Positions 7,293-14,227 of a stretch of 64,000 bases of DNA are shown here, piece after piece; positions within the stretch are counted from its first letter, which is position 1, and every line of letters starts with the position of its first letter. The notes beneath the pieces were generated by a model. That model did not search any database. It had not been told where the DNA came from and was given only the letters and a program-made list of their open reading frames with translations. The position numbers were made by a program, and so were the translations under genes. Origin of the DNA: Treponema parvum (GTDB lineage Bacteria; Spirochaetota; Spirochaetia; Treponematales; Treponemataceae); assembly GCF_017893945.1 (NCBI RefSeq), contig NZ_CP054257.1:1798001-1862000 (forward strand). Reading direction: 5' to 3'.

Positions 7293-8255
7293 TTATAGTT
7301 CATATTTCATAAACCAATAAGTTCCATTCTTCTTTCGATTAGGATCGTATTTTCTCAATAAAGCTTCTTTTTCCGACCTTTCCTGTTCTTTCGTAATTTT
7401 TCCGTTTTTGAATTTTCGGTTTATTTCATCATATTTTATTTTTATCTCAACATTTGCGATAACGCGTTTTAAAATTCTGAGAATGGCTTGTATCCGCATA
7501 TCTATCAAATGCTCCGATATGCAAATATAATTGCGGGCAAACGCAACATATCTTGAAGGTTCTCTATCCCAATTTTCGATTTTGCTTTTAAAAGAATCCC
7601 GAACAGCTCCTTCCGGCGTAAAATACGGAGAAATAAAATTATACCTTTTAAATAATTCCATCGAGTTTACTATATCAAAATAAAATGAATTTGCTTTCAT
7701 CAATTCGGATAAGGTTTTATCTTTATCGGGAGCGTCTTCGTAGCATTTATTCAATTCATAAAGGAAGACATCAAAATAATCCTTATATGTGTTCCAATTG
7801 CCGCGATACAGATTGATCGTTTGCCCGTCTGCATAAAGATTCGGCAGCATGGTAAAGTTTCCCAGCACATAACATTTATTTTTAAACTGTTCAACTTCTT
7901 TTATAAAAGCCGTATCATTGTTTGAATATTTTACAGCTCTTTCCATATTTTCGCCGAATAACGTATTAAATGTATTCAGCGTGTCCCCTTGATATTTTTT
8001 ATGAGTTCCTATATCGGAAAATGAAAAATCCAAATCGGTATCATGTACTTTGTTGCTGAATAACAGATAATAAACGGCTCGCGCTATCTCCGTATCATCG
8101 GGGTCAAAGCCGGTTCCGAACTCACTGCATCGTCCGAATTTTTTATCATTTTCCAAAAGCAAAAAATTATACTGTTTGAAATTTTCTATATCTCCGTCCA
8201 ATTTTTCACTTATAAAATCCTTTAAAAGATTGCAGCATTGAAACAAATCAGTCAT
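7293..8255 (-). CDS. Conserved hypothetical protein, 320 residues
   Basis: I do not assign a function. The sequence is acidic in the first half and basic at the end (KRVIANVEIKIKYDEINRKF and after). The middle part (LGNFTMLPN, NLYRGNW, YKDYFDVFL) is similar in pattern to the DUF6994-type proteins found sporadically in bacteria, a resemblance I hold weakly. No signal peptide or membrane segment is visible. The ATG at 8255 has GAGGAG in front. Its promoter (TATAAT at 8289-8284) has a 19-bp inverted repeat over the -35 position and a second copy just upstream, so it is probably co-regulated with rtcB. The HNH gene follows on the same strand. Confidence 0.65.
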   Translation of the reverse strand: MTDLFQCCNLLKDFISEKLDGDIENFKQYNFLLLENDKKFGRCSEFGTGFDPDDTEIARAVYYLLFSNKVHDTDLDFSFSDIGTHKKYQGDTLNTFNTLFGENMERAVKYSNNDTAFIKEVEQFKNKCYVLGNFTMLPNLYADGQTINLYRGNWNTYKDYFDVFLYELNKCYEDAPDKDKTLSELMKANSFYFDIVNSMELFKRYNFISPYFTPEGAVRDSFKSKIENWDREPSRYVAFARNYICISEHLIDMRIQAILRILKRVIANVEIKIKYDEINRKFKNGKITKEQERSEKEALLRKYDPNRKKNGTYWFMKYEL

Positions 8256-8283
8256 TTTTTCTTCTCCTCGTCATCGCGTAATG

Positions 8284-8323
8284 ATTATACTATAGCGAGG
8301 AAATACTATCATTTTATGATAGT
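8284..8323 (-). promoter_or_regulatory. Promoter with overlapping inverted repeat (copy 2)
   Basis: TATAAT on the minus strand (8289-8284), and 17 bases further the -35 position falls inside the inverted repeat ACTATCATTTTATGATAGT (8305-8323). A protein bound there would compete with or recruit polymerase. Confidence 0.55.
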
Positions 8324-8337
8324 AAAATCTCAAAGAC

Positions 8338-8356
8338 AATATCACAAAATGATAGT
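8338..8356. promoter_or_regulatory. Inverted repeat, operator-like (copy 3, opposite orientation)
   Basis: Reads ACTATCATTTTGTGATAT on the minus strand, one half-site slightly degenerate. It lies 14 bases from copy 2, which suggests cooperative binding upstream of the 320-residue gene. Confidence 0.45.
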
Positions 8357-8450
8357 GTTCAAACTCTTTAATAAGAGCATATAGGAACAAGATTAAAAAT
8401 GAGATTGAAACATTTATCCTGAAAAATACTTTTTCATATATTATTCTCCA

Positions 8451-8780
8451 TCATTTTTTGCCAGCATTTCTCACATAAAATCTGTGCCAGCTGTCCAAGA
8501 GTCCACTGATGTTTTCTTTTCCCACCGGATTTGAACTTTGAATGTCATATTCGGGAATGTCGCAATGATGCTGCCGGCAGTAATTTACAAGAAATTTTGC
8601 GCAGTCATAGCCGGATTTTTCTTCACCGAGATCGTGATCAAAACATATCACATCGGGAATACCGTTGCTATTCAAATATTTGCAGAATTCTTCGTAGTTT
8701 TTTGCTCGAGAAACACTATATTTGCCTGTTATGTAATTCTCAGGATCTCTAAGGTCATCCAACCACAATAAACGCTTCAT
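8451..8780 (-). CDS. Cyclic-phosphate-processing receiver-domain protein (cREC)
   Basis: 109 residues matching the small single-domain cREC family: LWLDDLRDP at the start, CFDHDLGEE in the middle and IQSSNPVGKENI near the end. These proteins share the receiver fold with response regulators. They were proposed by comparative genomics to process 2',3'-cyclic phosphate RNA ends in RNA-repair operons. The acidic residues at DD and DHD would form the metal pocket. It lies 100 bases downstream of rtcB on the same strand, which is exactly the context expected for such a role. The ATG at 8780 has only a weak upstream site (GGGAT). No output domain is present, so a two-component role is unlikely. Confidence 0.8.
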   Translation of the reverse strand: MKRLLWLDDLRDPENYITGKYSVSRAKNYEEFCKYLNSNGIPDVICFDHDLGEEKSGYDCAKFLVNYCRQHHCDIPEYDIQSSNPVGKENISGLLDSWHRFYVRNAGKK

Positions 8781-8880
8781 AGTTATCCCAAATCAAACGT
8801 CCGATACGGACTGCCTGAAAGCGGTCGGTTTCTGCGCCGGTTCCGCCTTCGCCGCGCCGGCTTATGCGCCGGATCTCCGC

Positions 8881-10104
8881 TCACTCCGCCGCCTTAAAAT
8901 TGAAAATCGGCTTTATCACGCTGACAATCTCGGCAGTCGGCTCGATATTCGCGGCGATTTCGCTCATGTCTTTATAGGCCATCGGCGCTTCGTCGATAGT
9001 GTCCCTGCATACGGTGGAACTCCATATTCCCTCCATGGATTTTTTGAACTCGTCCATGTTAAGCTTGTATCGGGCTTCTTTCCGCCCCATTACGCGGCCG
9101 GCGCCGTGGGGAGCGGAATAGTTCCAGTCCTCGTTGCCCTTGCCGATGCACACAAGGCTTCCGTCCCGCATATTGATCGGTATCAAAAGCTTTTCCCCCT
9201 TCAGCGCCCGCACGCTGCCCTTTCGCAAAATCATCGCATCGGTGTCTATATAATTGTGGATCGTAGTGAACTGATCAACGACGTCGTGCTTGTCCAAGCG
9301 AAGACCGACGCTGATCGTATCTATCATAGCCTTTCGGTTAAACATGGCAAACTTTTGAAGGATCTTCATGTCATTGATGTAATCTTCAAAGAGAGCGCCT
9401 TCGGCATAGGCCAAAGGCTTAGGAATGTCGGTGATAACGGAGTCTTTGATTTCGGGAAGCAGCCTTGCAATTTCCTCCTGTCTGCCTTCTTCTTTCATCT
9501 TTTTAATGGCATCGCGGATATCCGCTTCTTCAGTGTGATTCAGCTGCTTCCACGCCGCCTCCTGATAATAAGTCGCAACTTCAAGACCGAGGTGACGGCT
9601 TCCCGAATGCACAACGATGTACAAATTTCCGACTTCGTCGCGGCCAGCTTCTATAAAATGGTTCCCGCCGCCGAGCGAACCGAGCGATTTTCTTGCGGTA
9701 TAGATGTTCGCCTTTTTGCAGCGGATTTTATCGAATTCGATCTCTTCCGCAAATTTGTGCTCACGCTTTCGTATATTCCGCCCGAAAGGAATATTTTTTC
9801 TGATACATGCGTCAAGGCGTTCCGGATCGAATTTTTCACTGACCGGCGAATCGGCCTTTATCACAAGAGTTTCCATGCCGCAGCCGATATCAATTCCGAC
9901 AAGGTTCGGACAAATTTTGTCGATGATCGTCATCGTAGTTCCGATCGTACAGCCCGCGCCTGCGTGGACGTCAGGCATCATGCGGATTCTGCTGTCTTTT
10001 GCATACGGCTGATCGCAGAGTCGTTCGATCTGGACGCGGCCGCTTTCATCCAAATTATCCGTAAAGACTTTTGCAGTGTTGTACTTTCCTTTTACTTCTA
10101 TCAT
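8881..10104 (-). CDS. rtcB: RNA ligase RtcB (3'-phosphate / 5'-OH RNA ligase)
   Basis: RtcB joins RNA ends bearing 3'-phosphate or 2',3'-cyclic phosphate to 5'-hydroxyl ends, using GTP and Mn2+. It serves RNA repair after nuclease damage in bacteria. The 407 residues contain the signature segments in order: GIDIGCGM (metal-binding Asp and Cys), GGGNHFIE, VHSGSRHLG (metal His) and APHGAGRVMGR, whose His is guanylylated. The length equals E. coli RtcB. No RtcA cyclase or RtcR activator is nearby; instead a cREC gene follows. The ATG at 10104 has an AAGGA site. The leader exceeds 200 bases and contains two hairpins; the promoter has an inverted repeat at the -35 region. Confidence 0.97.
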   Translation of the reverse strand: MIEVKGKYNTAKVFTDNLDESGRVQIERLCDQPYAKDSRIRMMPDVHAGAGCTIGTTMTIIDKICPNLVGIDIGCGMETLVIKADSPVSEKFDPERLDACIRKNIPFGRNIRKREHKFAEEIEFDKIRCKKANIYTARKSLGSLGGGNHFIEAGRDEVGNLYIVVHSGSRHLGLEVATYYQEAAWKQLNHTEEADIRDAIKKMKEEGRQEEIARLLPEIKDSVITDIPKPLAYAEGALFEDYINDMKILQKFAMFNRKAMIDTISVGLRLDKHDVVDQFTTIHNYIDTDAMILRKGSVRALKGEKLLIPINMRDGSLVCIGKGNEDWNYSAPHGAGRVMGRKEARYKLNMDEFKKSMEGIWSSTVCRDTIDEAPMAYKDMSEIAANIEPTAEIVSVIKPIFNFKAAE

Positions 10105-10138
10105 TTTTTCCTTTTCCCGCCAGCATAACGGCTATAGA

Positions 10139-10180
10139 GCATTTTGAAAAAACCGACCTTGATCGACTTTTTCAAGATGC
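10139..10180. repeat. Hairpin with ATCTTGAAAAA arms (repeat family B, copy 1)
   Basis: A 42-base hairpin in the rtcB leader, 35 bases before the ATG. Similar hairpins occur at 25955-25997 and 29270-29309, with a degenerate piece at 61669. Confidence 0.5.
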
Positions 10181-10251
10181 TGATGAATTGTAACTCGCTG
10201 TATTATCAAAAGTTACAACATCGCGTTTTAACGGCTCACGAGCCGCAGTTA

Positions 10252-10277
10252 CCTCTAAAAACTGCAATTTTTAGAGG
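10252..10277. repeat. AAACTGCA-core palindrome (repeat family A, copy 2)
   Basis: 26-bp palindrome CCTCTAAAAA...TTTTTAGAGG with one mismatch near the centre, in the rtcB leader between promoter and start. Like copy 1 it is followed by GGTT. Confidence 0.65.
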
Positions 10278-10328
10278 TTTCCTATAGTATCGCACAAGGG
10301 TTGTACTGCGTTTTAAAAGACAATTCAT

Positions 10329-10374
10329 ATTATAATGGTATTATAATGCGAAAACACTATCATCTGATGATAGC
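10329..10374 (-). promoter_or_regulatory. rtcB promoter region with inverted repeat (copy 4)
   Basis: Two minus-strand TATAAT boxes (10345-10340 and 10334-10329). The inverted repeat at 10356-10374 (CTATCATC-T-GATGATAG) covers the matching -35 position. The rest of the 10105-10449 gap holds the two hairpins listed separately and no convincing gene. Confidence 0.5.
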
Positions 10375-10449
10375 AAGTAAATAATTTGCGCTTTTCTGCG
10401 CTTTTTTTCAGATTTTTTACAATTTCGTGCAATTTTTCCGCCATTTTTC

Positions 10450-10566
10450 AAGCCCCCTTGCGCTTTTCCGTTTTCCCGCCGGATATGAACGGGGAACGGC
10501 CGAGGCGGATGCGGCAGGTTGACATGAAAAGCCGGGACAGCGACTGCATTCAGGCGCTAAAAGCCG
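10450..10566. repeat. Left 117-bp direct repeat flanking higBA
   Basis: This stretch is repeated at 11242-11358 in the same orientation with only a few mismatches. It contains one copy of a 38-bp unit at 10511-10548. The pair brackets the toxin-antitoxin genes exactly. Confidence 0.85.
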
Positions 10567-10574
10567 AACCGGCT

Positions 10575-10612
10575 GCGGCAGGTTGACATGAAAAACCGGG
10601 ACAGCGACTGCA
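10575..10612. repeat. Extra 38-bp unit of the higBA flanking repeat
   Basis: Begins GCGGCAGGTTGACATGAAAA; nearly identical to 10511-10548 (64 bases earlier) and 11303-11340. Confidence 0.8.
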
Positions 10613-10637
10613 ACGTAAAATTCAGCCCAACTGAAAC

Positions 10638-10666
10638 TTGACACGTTACACGTTACTATGTAAAAT
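10638..10666 (+). promoter_or_regulatory. higBA promoter
   Basis: TTGACA and TAAAAT are separated by 17 bases. The spacer holds the direct repeat ACGTTAC ACGTTAC, a possible HigA site. The -10 ends five bases before the higB ATG, so higB is predicted to be leaderless. Confidence 0.65.
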
Positions 10667-10671
10667 TGACC

Positions 10672-10950
10672 ATGATTAAGTCGTGGAGGCATAAAGGCCT
10701 TAAAGATTTTTTCGAGACGGGAAGCAAAGCGGGAATCATCCCTGAACATTCTTCCAAACTCGGACGGATCTTAGACCGTCTGGCTGCAAGTGTAAACCCG
10801 CAGGATATGAACTTACCGGGATATAGGCTTCACCGATTGCAAGGACGGGAAAAAGAAATGTGGTCTGTAACAGTAAGCGGAAACTGGCGCGTTACTTTTT
10901 ATTTTGAAGGGCAAGATGCGATTCTTGTCGATTATCTGGATTATCATTAA
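10672..10950 (+). CDS. higB: Toxin HigB, RelE/ParE superfamily
   Basis: HigB toxins are ribosome-dependent mRNA interferases. The 92 residues match the RelE-like HigB (plasmid maintenance killer) family: MIKSWRHKGLKDFF at the start, GYRLHRLQG in the middle, then WSVTVSGNWRVTFYF and a short C-terminal beta strand. The basic residues expected to contact mRNA are present. I choose the ATG at 10672, directly after the -10 box; an in-frame TTG at 10666 would overlap it. The toxin precedes the antitoxin, the order typical of higBA. The module lies between 117-bp direct repeats, which suggests acquisition as a cassette. Confidence 0.92.
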   Translation: MIKSWRHKGLKDFFETGSKAGIIPEHSSKLGRILDRLAASVNPQDMNLPGYRLHRLQGREKEMWSVTVSGNWRVTFYFEGQDAILVDYLDYH

Positions 10951-10959
10951 GAGGATATT

Positions 10960-11241
10960 ATGATTAGACAACCGACTCACCCGGGAGAAGTATTCTTAAA
11001 AGATGTTCTTGGACCGCTCGGAATAAACATTACGGACGCTGCCAAAATGCTTGGCATTACAAGAAAAACTCTCTCTGAATTTGTAAACGGAAAATCCGCT
11101 TTAAGTCCGGAAATGGCAATTAGAATCGCTAAAGCAACGGCTACTACGCCTGAAAGCTGGATGGCGATGCAAATGAAACTTACTTTATTTTTGGCTTCTC
11201 AGCACGAACCTGAAAATGTAAAGGTCGCTTGCTTAGCTTAA
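10960..11241 (+). CDS. higA: Antitoxin HigA, XRE-family
   Basis: HigA binds and neutralises HigB and represses the shared promoter. The 93 residues start MIRQPTHPGEVFLKDVL, the HigA family signature. A helix-turn-helix follows at about 24-45 (ITDAAKMLGITRKTLSEFV), then the SPEMAIRIAKA segment. GAGG precedes the ATG at 10960 with suitable spacing, nine bases after the higB stop, so the two genes are co-transcribed. The stop codon touches the right-hand direct repeat, as expected if the cassette ends there. Confidence 0.93.
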   Translation: MIRQPTHPGEVFLKDVLGPLGINITDAAKMLGITRKTLSEFVNGKSALSPEMAIRIAKATATTPESWMAMQMKLTLFLASQHEPENVKVACLA

Positions 11242-11358
11242 AAGCCCCCTTGCGCTTTTCCGTTTTCCCGCCGGATATGAACGGGGAACGGCCGAGGCGG
11301 ATGCGGCAGGTTGACATGAAAAACCGGGGCAGCGACTTCATTCAGGCGCTAAAAACCG
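11242..11358. repeat. Right 117-bp direct repeat flanking higBA
   Basis: Second copy of 10450-10566, starting right at the higA stop; contains the 38-bp unit at 11303-11340. Confidence 0.85.
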
Positions 11359-11390
11359 ATGCGGCTATAAGGGGGGAAGGCGTTCCGTCG

Positions 11391-11430
11391 ATTGATTGAT
11401 TGATTGATTGATCGATCGATCGATCAATCG
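11391..11430. repeat. Tetranucleotide microsatellite (ATTG)5(ATCG)4
   Basis: A short simple repeat running into the stop codon of the pseudouridine synthase gene. The stop lies at its edge, so slippage would change only the 3' untranslated region. Confidence 0.85.
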
Positions 11431-12131
11431 GTAGAGCCTGATCTTTGGACGCACATGTTTAAAAATTCGTCAAAATAGGGCGGTACAGGTATTTCAAATT
11501 TCTTTTGCTTTCCTGCTATCGGCAAGGTAAGGCGAACGCAAGCGAGCATAAGGCGGCGGACGCCCGCCGCTTTTTTTAGGTACTTATTAAGCTTGAAATC
11601 GCCGTATTTGTCGTCTCCCGCAATCGGACAGCCGATCTTTGCCAAGTGAATCCTAATCTGGTGCATGCGTCCCGTCCCGAGTTTCAAATGCAAAAGCGAT
11701 ATTTCCGTGTTAAAATCGCGCAGACCTTCGGCAAAGGCCTTATCCTCCCACTGAAAAGTAAAAATTCTTTCTACGCTATAGCTTGTTACGGCAGGCTTTT
11801 CAACTCCGCCCTTGCTTACCGGCTCGGTTATGATCCCCGACGGTTTGCCGTCAGGCGCTCCGATACAGACCGCTTTATATTCTTTTTGTACCTGTTTTCC
11901 GCCTATAAGCTTGATCCAGCGGGCGGCTGCGGCGCCGGACTTCGCCACGACCATAAGGCCAGCAGTATCCCGATCAAGGCGGTGCACAAGATGAACCTTA
12001 TAACCAACCTGCTTTGAAAGTTCTTCATCCAGAGGATGAAAAATCTTATGTCCGCCCTGGGAACTCATGCCGGAAGGCTTTTCAATCACCAGAATATCTT
12101 CATTTTCATATAGGATCGGAACAAAATTCAT
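11424..12131 (-). CDS. RluA-family pseudouridine synthase
   Basis: Enzymes of this family convert uridine to pseudouridine in rRNA or tRNA. The 235 residues contain the catalytic segment HLVHRLDRDTAGLMVVAK, whose Asp (in RLDRDT) attacks the base, and the later RMHQIRIHLAKIGCPIAGDDKYG motif region. There is no N-terminal S4 domain, so it resembles the short RluA/TruC-like members; the exact target cannot be read from the sequence. I choose the ATG at 12131, which lies seven bases after a TATATT box. It diverges from the transglutaminase-like gene at 12161. Confidence 0.93.
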   Translation of the reverse strand: MNFVPILYENEDILVIEKPSGMSSQGGHKIFHPLDEELSKQVGYKVHLVHRLDRDTAGLMVVAKSGAAAARWIKLIGGKQVQKEYKAVCIGAPDGKPSGIITEPVSKGGVEKPAVTSYSVERIFTFQWEDKAFAEGLRDFNTEISLLHLKLGTGRMHQIRIHLAKIGCPIAGDDKYGDFKLNKYLKKAAGVRRLMLACVRLTLPIAGKQKKFEIPVPPYFDEFLNMCVQRSGSTD

Positions 12132-12138
12132 CCGAAAA

Positions 12139-12167
12139 AATATACAGGAGGCAAAAAAAAATGACAA
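12139..12167 (-). promoter_or_regulatory. Promoter of the pseudouridine synthase gene
   Basis: Minus strand TTGTCA (12167-12162), 17-base spacer, TATATT (12144-12139). The box ends seven bases before the ATG at 12131: leaderless. The -35 overlaps the start of the divergent gene. Confidence 0.6.
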
Positions 12168-13381
12168 CCCGGCAGGCACGCTCAAAATCCGAACAAGGCA
12201 AAACAAAAAACATAGGCCGCACTTTTATCTCATACGCCGTTTTTTTCATCGTATTTTTATTTTTTCCGCACGTAGCTTCTGCGGATTTTTTTTACTCTGA
12301 AAAATACGGATACTATCTTGATCTGCCTGAAGCGTATAAAATCGAAGATCAGGCTGAAGACGAAAGTTCGATCTTTTTTGCACATTCATTGCTTCCCGTT
12401 TATTTTGCAATAAAGATCTATGACGCCGACGCGGGCAAAGCTCCGGTTTCAGTGCTGCAAGACGCGCTGGATCGGCTTAAATCCAAAAATGAAATATCTG
12501 AAGTAAAATGGAACGGAAGCGATTGCGCTCTTGCGGATTTTTCGTTTGCTATGCCGGATAAAACTCAGCACAAGGGCTGGGCTGCGTGCGTTCCCGTCGG
12601 AAAAGAAAATGCCGCCGCCTGCCTTCTATGCTATGCGCCTTTACAAAGAAACGCTCAATGCTCCGGGCTAATAATTTCGACGATAGACTCTTTTGTTCCG
12701 AGCAGGGCGGGATTTTTAAACCAAGGACTCATTGAAACATTCGCCTTTCCTTACGGTAAGAAAAAAGAATTGACTTTAAATATAGGCGGAAAAACTATAG
12801 CGACAAGAGTGGACGAACAGGATGCCGAAGCAGCGAAATTCGTCGTTGAAAGAGAATATGCGGTTCTTACCCTATACGCAAGGCACAATCTATGGAAAGA
12901 AGCATGGCAAAGATATTACAGATTTGTTTTCAGGGACAGTTTTTCAAGACTTTCGGCAGTTTCGGCGGATATTTACAAAGGAATATTTTCCGACGCGTTA
13001 AAAGCTGACATAAATTCGCCTGAACGCGCTTACGCGCAAACTCTGCTCAGCTGGCTGCAGGATTTTACATATTCACGGAATCATAAAACTTCGGATTTTA
13101 CGGATCTTATTTCCGCATTGAGCGGCACAGGTTCCGACTGCGACAGCCGCTCTTTGCTTTTATGCGTGCTGATGAAGCACATAGGCGTAAATTCCGCCCT
13201 TTTTATTTCAAGGGAATACAGCCATGCCGTCGCGGGGCTCAATATTACCGGAGACGGAGCAAAGATCAAAGTCGGCCAAACGGATTTTTTGATTGCGGAA
13301 ACTACCGCCCATGTAGACATAGGAAAGATAGCAAAAGATATGAGCGACAAAAACAAATGGATAGCGGTGGAATTCCCTTAA
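12161..13381 (+). CDS. Exported protein with transglutaminase-like domain
   Basis: 406 residues. Residues 1-42 form a signal peptide (charged start, hydrophobic core, ASA cut site before DFFYSEKYGYYLDLP). The C-terminal third resembles a transglutaminase/cysteine-protease-like fold: a Cys at GSDCDSRSLLLCVLM, a His at SREYSHAVAGLNI and an Asp at AHVDIGKI would form the triad. Such domains in exported proteins are often peptidases or peptide cross-linkers, but substrate and activity are unknown. AGGAGG precedes the ATG at 12161. An upstream open stretch in the same frame is antisense to the neighbouring gene and not part of it. Confidence 0.75.
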   Translation: MTTRQARSKSEQGKTKNIGRTFISYAVFFIVFLFFPHVASADFFYSEKYGYYLDLPEAYKIEDQAEDESSIFFAHSLLPVYFAIKIYDADAGKAPVSVLQDALDRLKSKNEISEVKWNGSDCALADFSFAMPDKTQHKGWAACVPVGKENAAACLLCYAPLQRNAQCSGLIISTIDSFVPSRAGFLNQGLIETFAFPYGKKKELTLNIGGKTIATRVDEQDAEAAKFVVEREYAVLTLYARHNLWKEAWQRYYRFVFRDSFSRLSAVSADIYKGIFSDALKADINSPERAYAQTLLSWLQDFTYSRNHKTSDFTDLISALSGTGSDCDSRSLLLCVLMKHIGVNSALFISREYSHAVAGLNITGDGAKIKVGQTDFLIAETTAHVDIGKIAKDMSDKNKWIAVEFP

Positions 13382-13447
13382 AAATGAAAAAAGCCGGAAC
13401 TCTTGAGACATCGTCTTTCCGAGTCGAGCTAAAAACGTCCTTAAGTT

Positions 13448-14092
13448 CTAATTCAAAAGCTTGTACACTTCTTCCGCAGACGAAGCGTTCATAAGAGCGC
13501 CGCGCAATTCCTTATCCTTTAATTTGGAGCTGAAAAACGACAAAGTCTGAAGATAATACGAATGCTGATTATAAGCTGCCGCTATCATAATAAGAATGCT
13601 TACGGGAAATTCGTCAAGCGGCTGAAAATCCGTTATGGGATTTTTACAAATACCCACGGCCATCACAAGGTCGGTAACGGACGAAAGACGCACGTGCGGA
13701 ATGGCAATGCCGCGGCCGATCGCCGTAGACATAAGTTCTTCCCGCTTTAAGATTTCTGACGCCAATTCCCCGGAATTTTTTACCTGCGGAGCTCTGCCTA
13801 AAACGTCGGCAAGTTCCAAAAGCGCATCGTGTTTTGCGGAATGTTCAATGAAAACTATACGATCCGGCGATAATATGTTTTTTACTTGTACCGCCGCAAC
13901 GGGCATCGAAAATCTTGAGCTTGACGACAGATGAGCGTTTACCCAATTTTCTATTTCCGATTTTTTAAAACGCCAAACCGTCCCGATCTTTCCGGCGGGA
14001 ATTTCGCCTTTTTGCGCCCAATCGTAAACAGTACGCTCAGACACGCGTAGGTATTTTGCAACTTCTTCAATGGTAAGTATGTCGTCTTCCAC
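13448..14092 (-). CDS. Fusion of excisionase-type HTH and PTS EIIA (PtsN-like)
   Basis: 214 residues in two parts. Residues 4-55 are a MerR-like excisionase-family HTH (LTIEEVAKYLRVSERTVYDWAQKGEIPAGKIG, then VWRFKKSEIENWV). Residues about 70-214 are a type 2 EIIA domain with the phospho-accepting His in IAIPHVR. EIIA-Ntr proteins sense phosphorylation state and regulate partner proteins; a DNA-binding domain on the same chain suggests a direct phosphate-controlled regulator. Related fusions occur in treponemes. The start is GTG at 14092. The intergenic space to mnmA is shared by divergent promoters. Confidence 0.88.
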   Translation of the reverse strand: MEDDILTIEEVAKYLRVSERTVYDWAQKGEIPAGKIGTVWRFKKSEIENWVNAHLSSSSRFSMPVAAVQVKNILSPDRIVFIEHSAKHDALLELADVLGRAPQVKNSGELASEILKREELMSTAIGRGIAIPHVRLSSVTDLVMAVGICKNPITDFQPLDEFPVSILIMIAAAYNQHSYYLQTLSFFSSKLKDKELRGALMNASSAEEVYKLLN

Positions 14093-14214
14093 TCCGAACT
14101 CCGGTCATTTTGAAACTTATTATTTATAGTGTATTATTTTGCATTGTTCACGGTATTTTGTCAAGTTTTACCGTTTTACCGTTTTGCCCGCTTTTCATAT
14201 TCCGCTTTTTTAAC

Positions 14215-14220
14215 TATATT
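14215..14220 (+). promoter_or_regulatory. -10 box of mnmA
   Basis: TATATT ends seven bases before the mnmA ATG at 14228; a TTTTCA lies 17 bases upstream. Leaderless. Confidence 0.5.
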
Positions 14221-14227
14221 TTATAAA

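Noticed and set aside
9106-10128. A 340-residue open frame on the plus strand opposite rtcB
   Set aside because: It is fully antisense to a certain gene, has no start signal and no recognisable pattern; it results from codon bias of rtcB.
10511-11340. CRISPR-like array from the 38-bp units
   Set aside because: Only three copies with unequal spacing (64 and about 730 bases), with genes between them and no cas gene.
10450-11358. Integron cassette with attC sites around higBA
   Set aside because: T. denticola has a chromosomal integron, so I looked for paired RYYYAAC / GTTRRRY core sites. Only an isolated GCCCAAC near 10625 was found, with no partner and no integrase, so the repeats are reported only as direct repeats.
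11391-11430. Phase-variable C-terminus from the tetranucleotide repeat
   Set aside because: The stop codon of the pseudouridine synthase comes before the repeat in reading direction, so a change of repeat number does not alter the protein.
12014-12160. In-frame N-terminal extension of the transglutaminase-like protein
   Set aside because: It is antisense to the pseudouridine synthase gene; the AGGAGG and signal peptide at 12161 fix the start.
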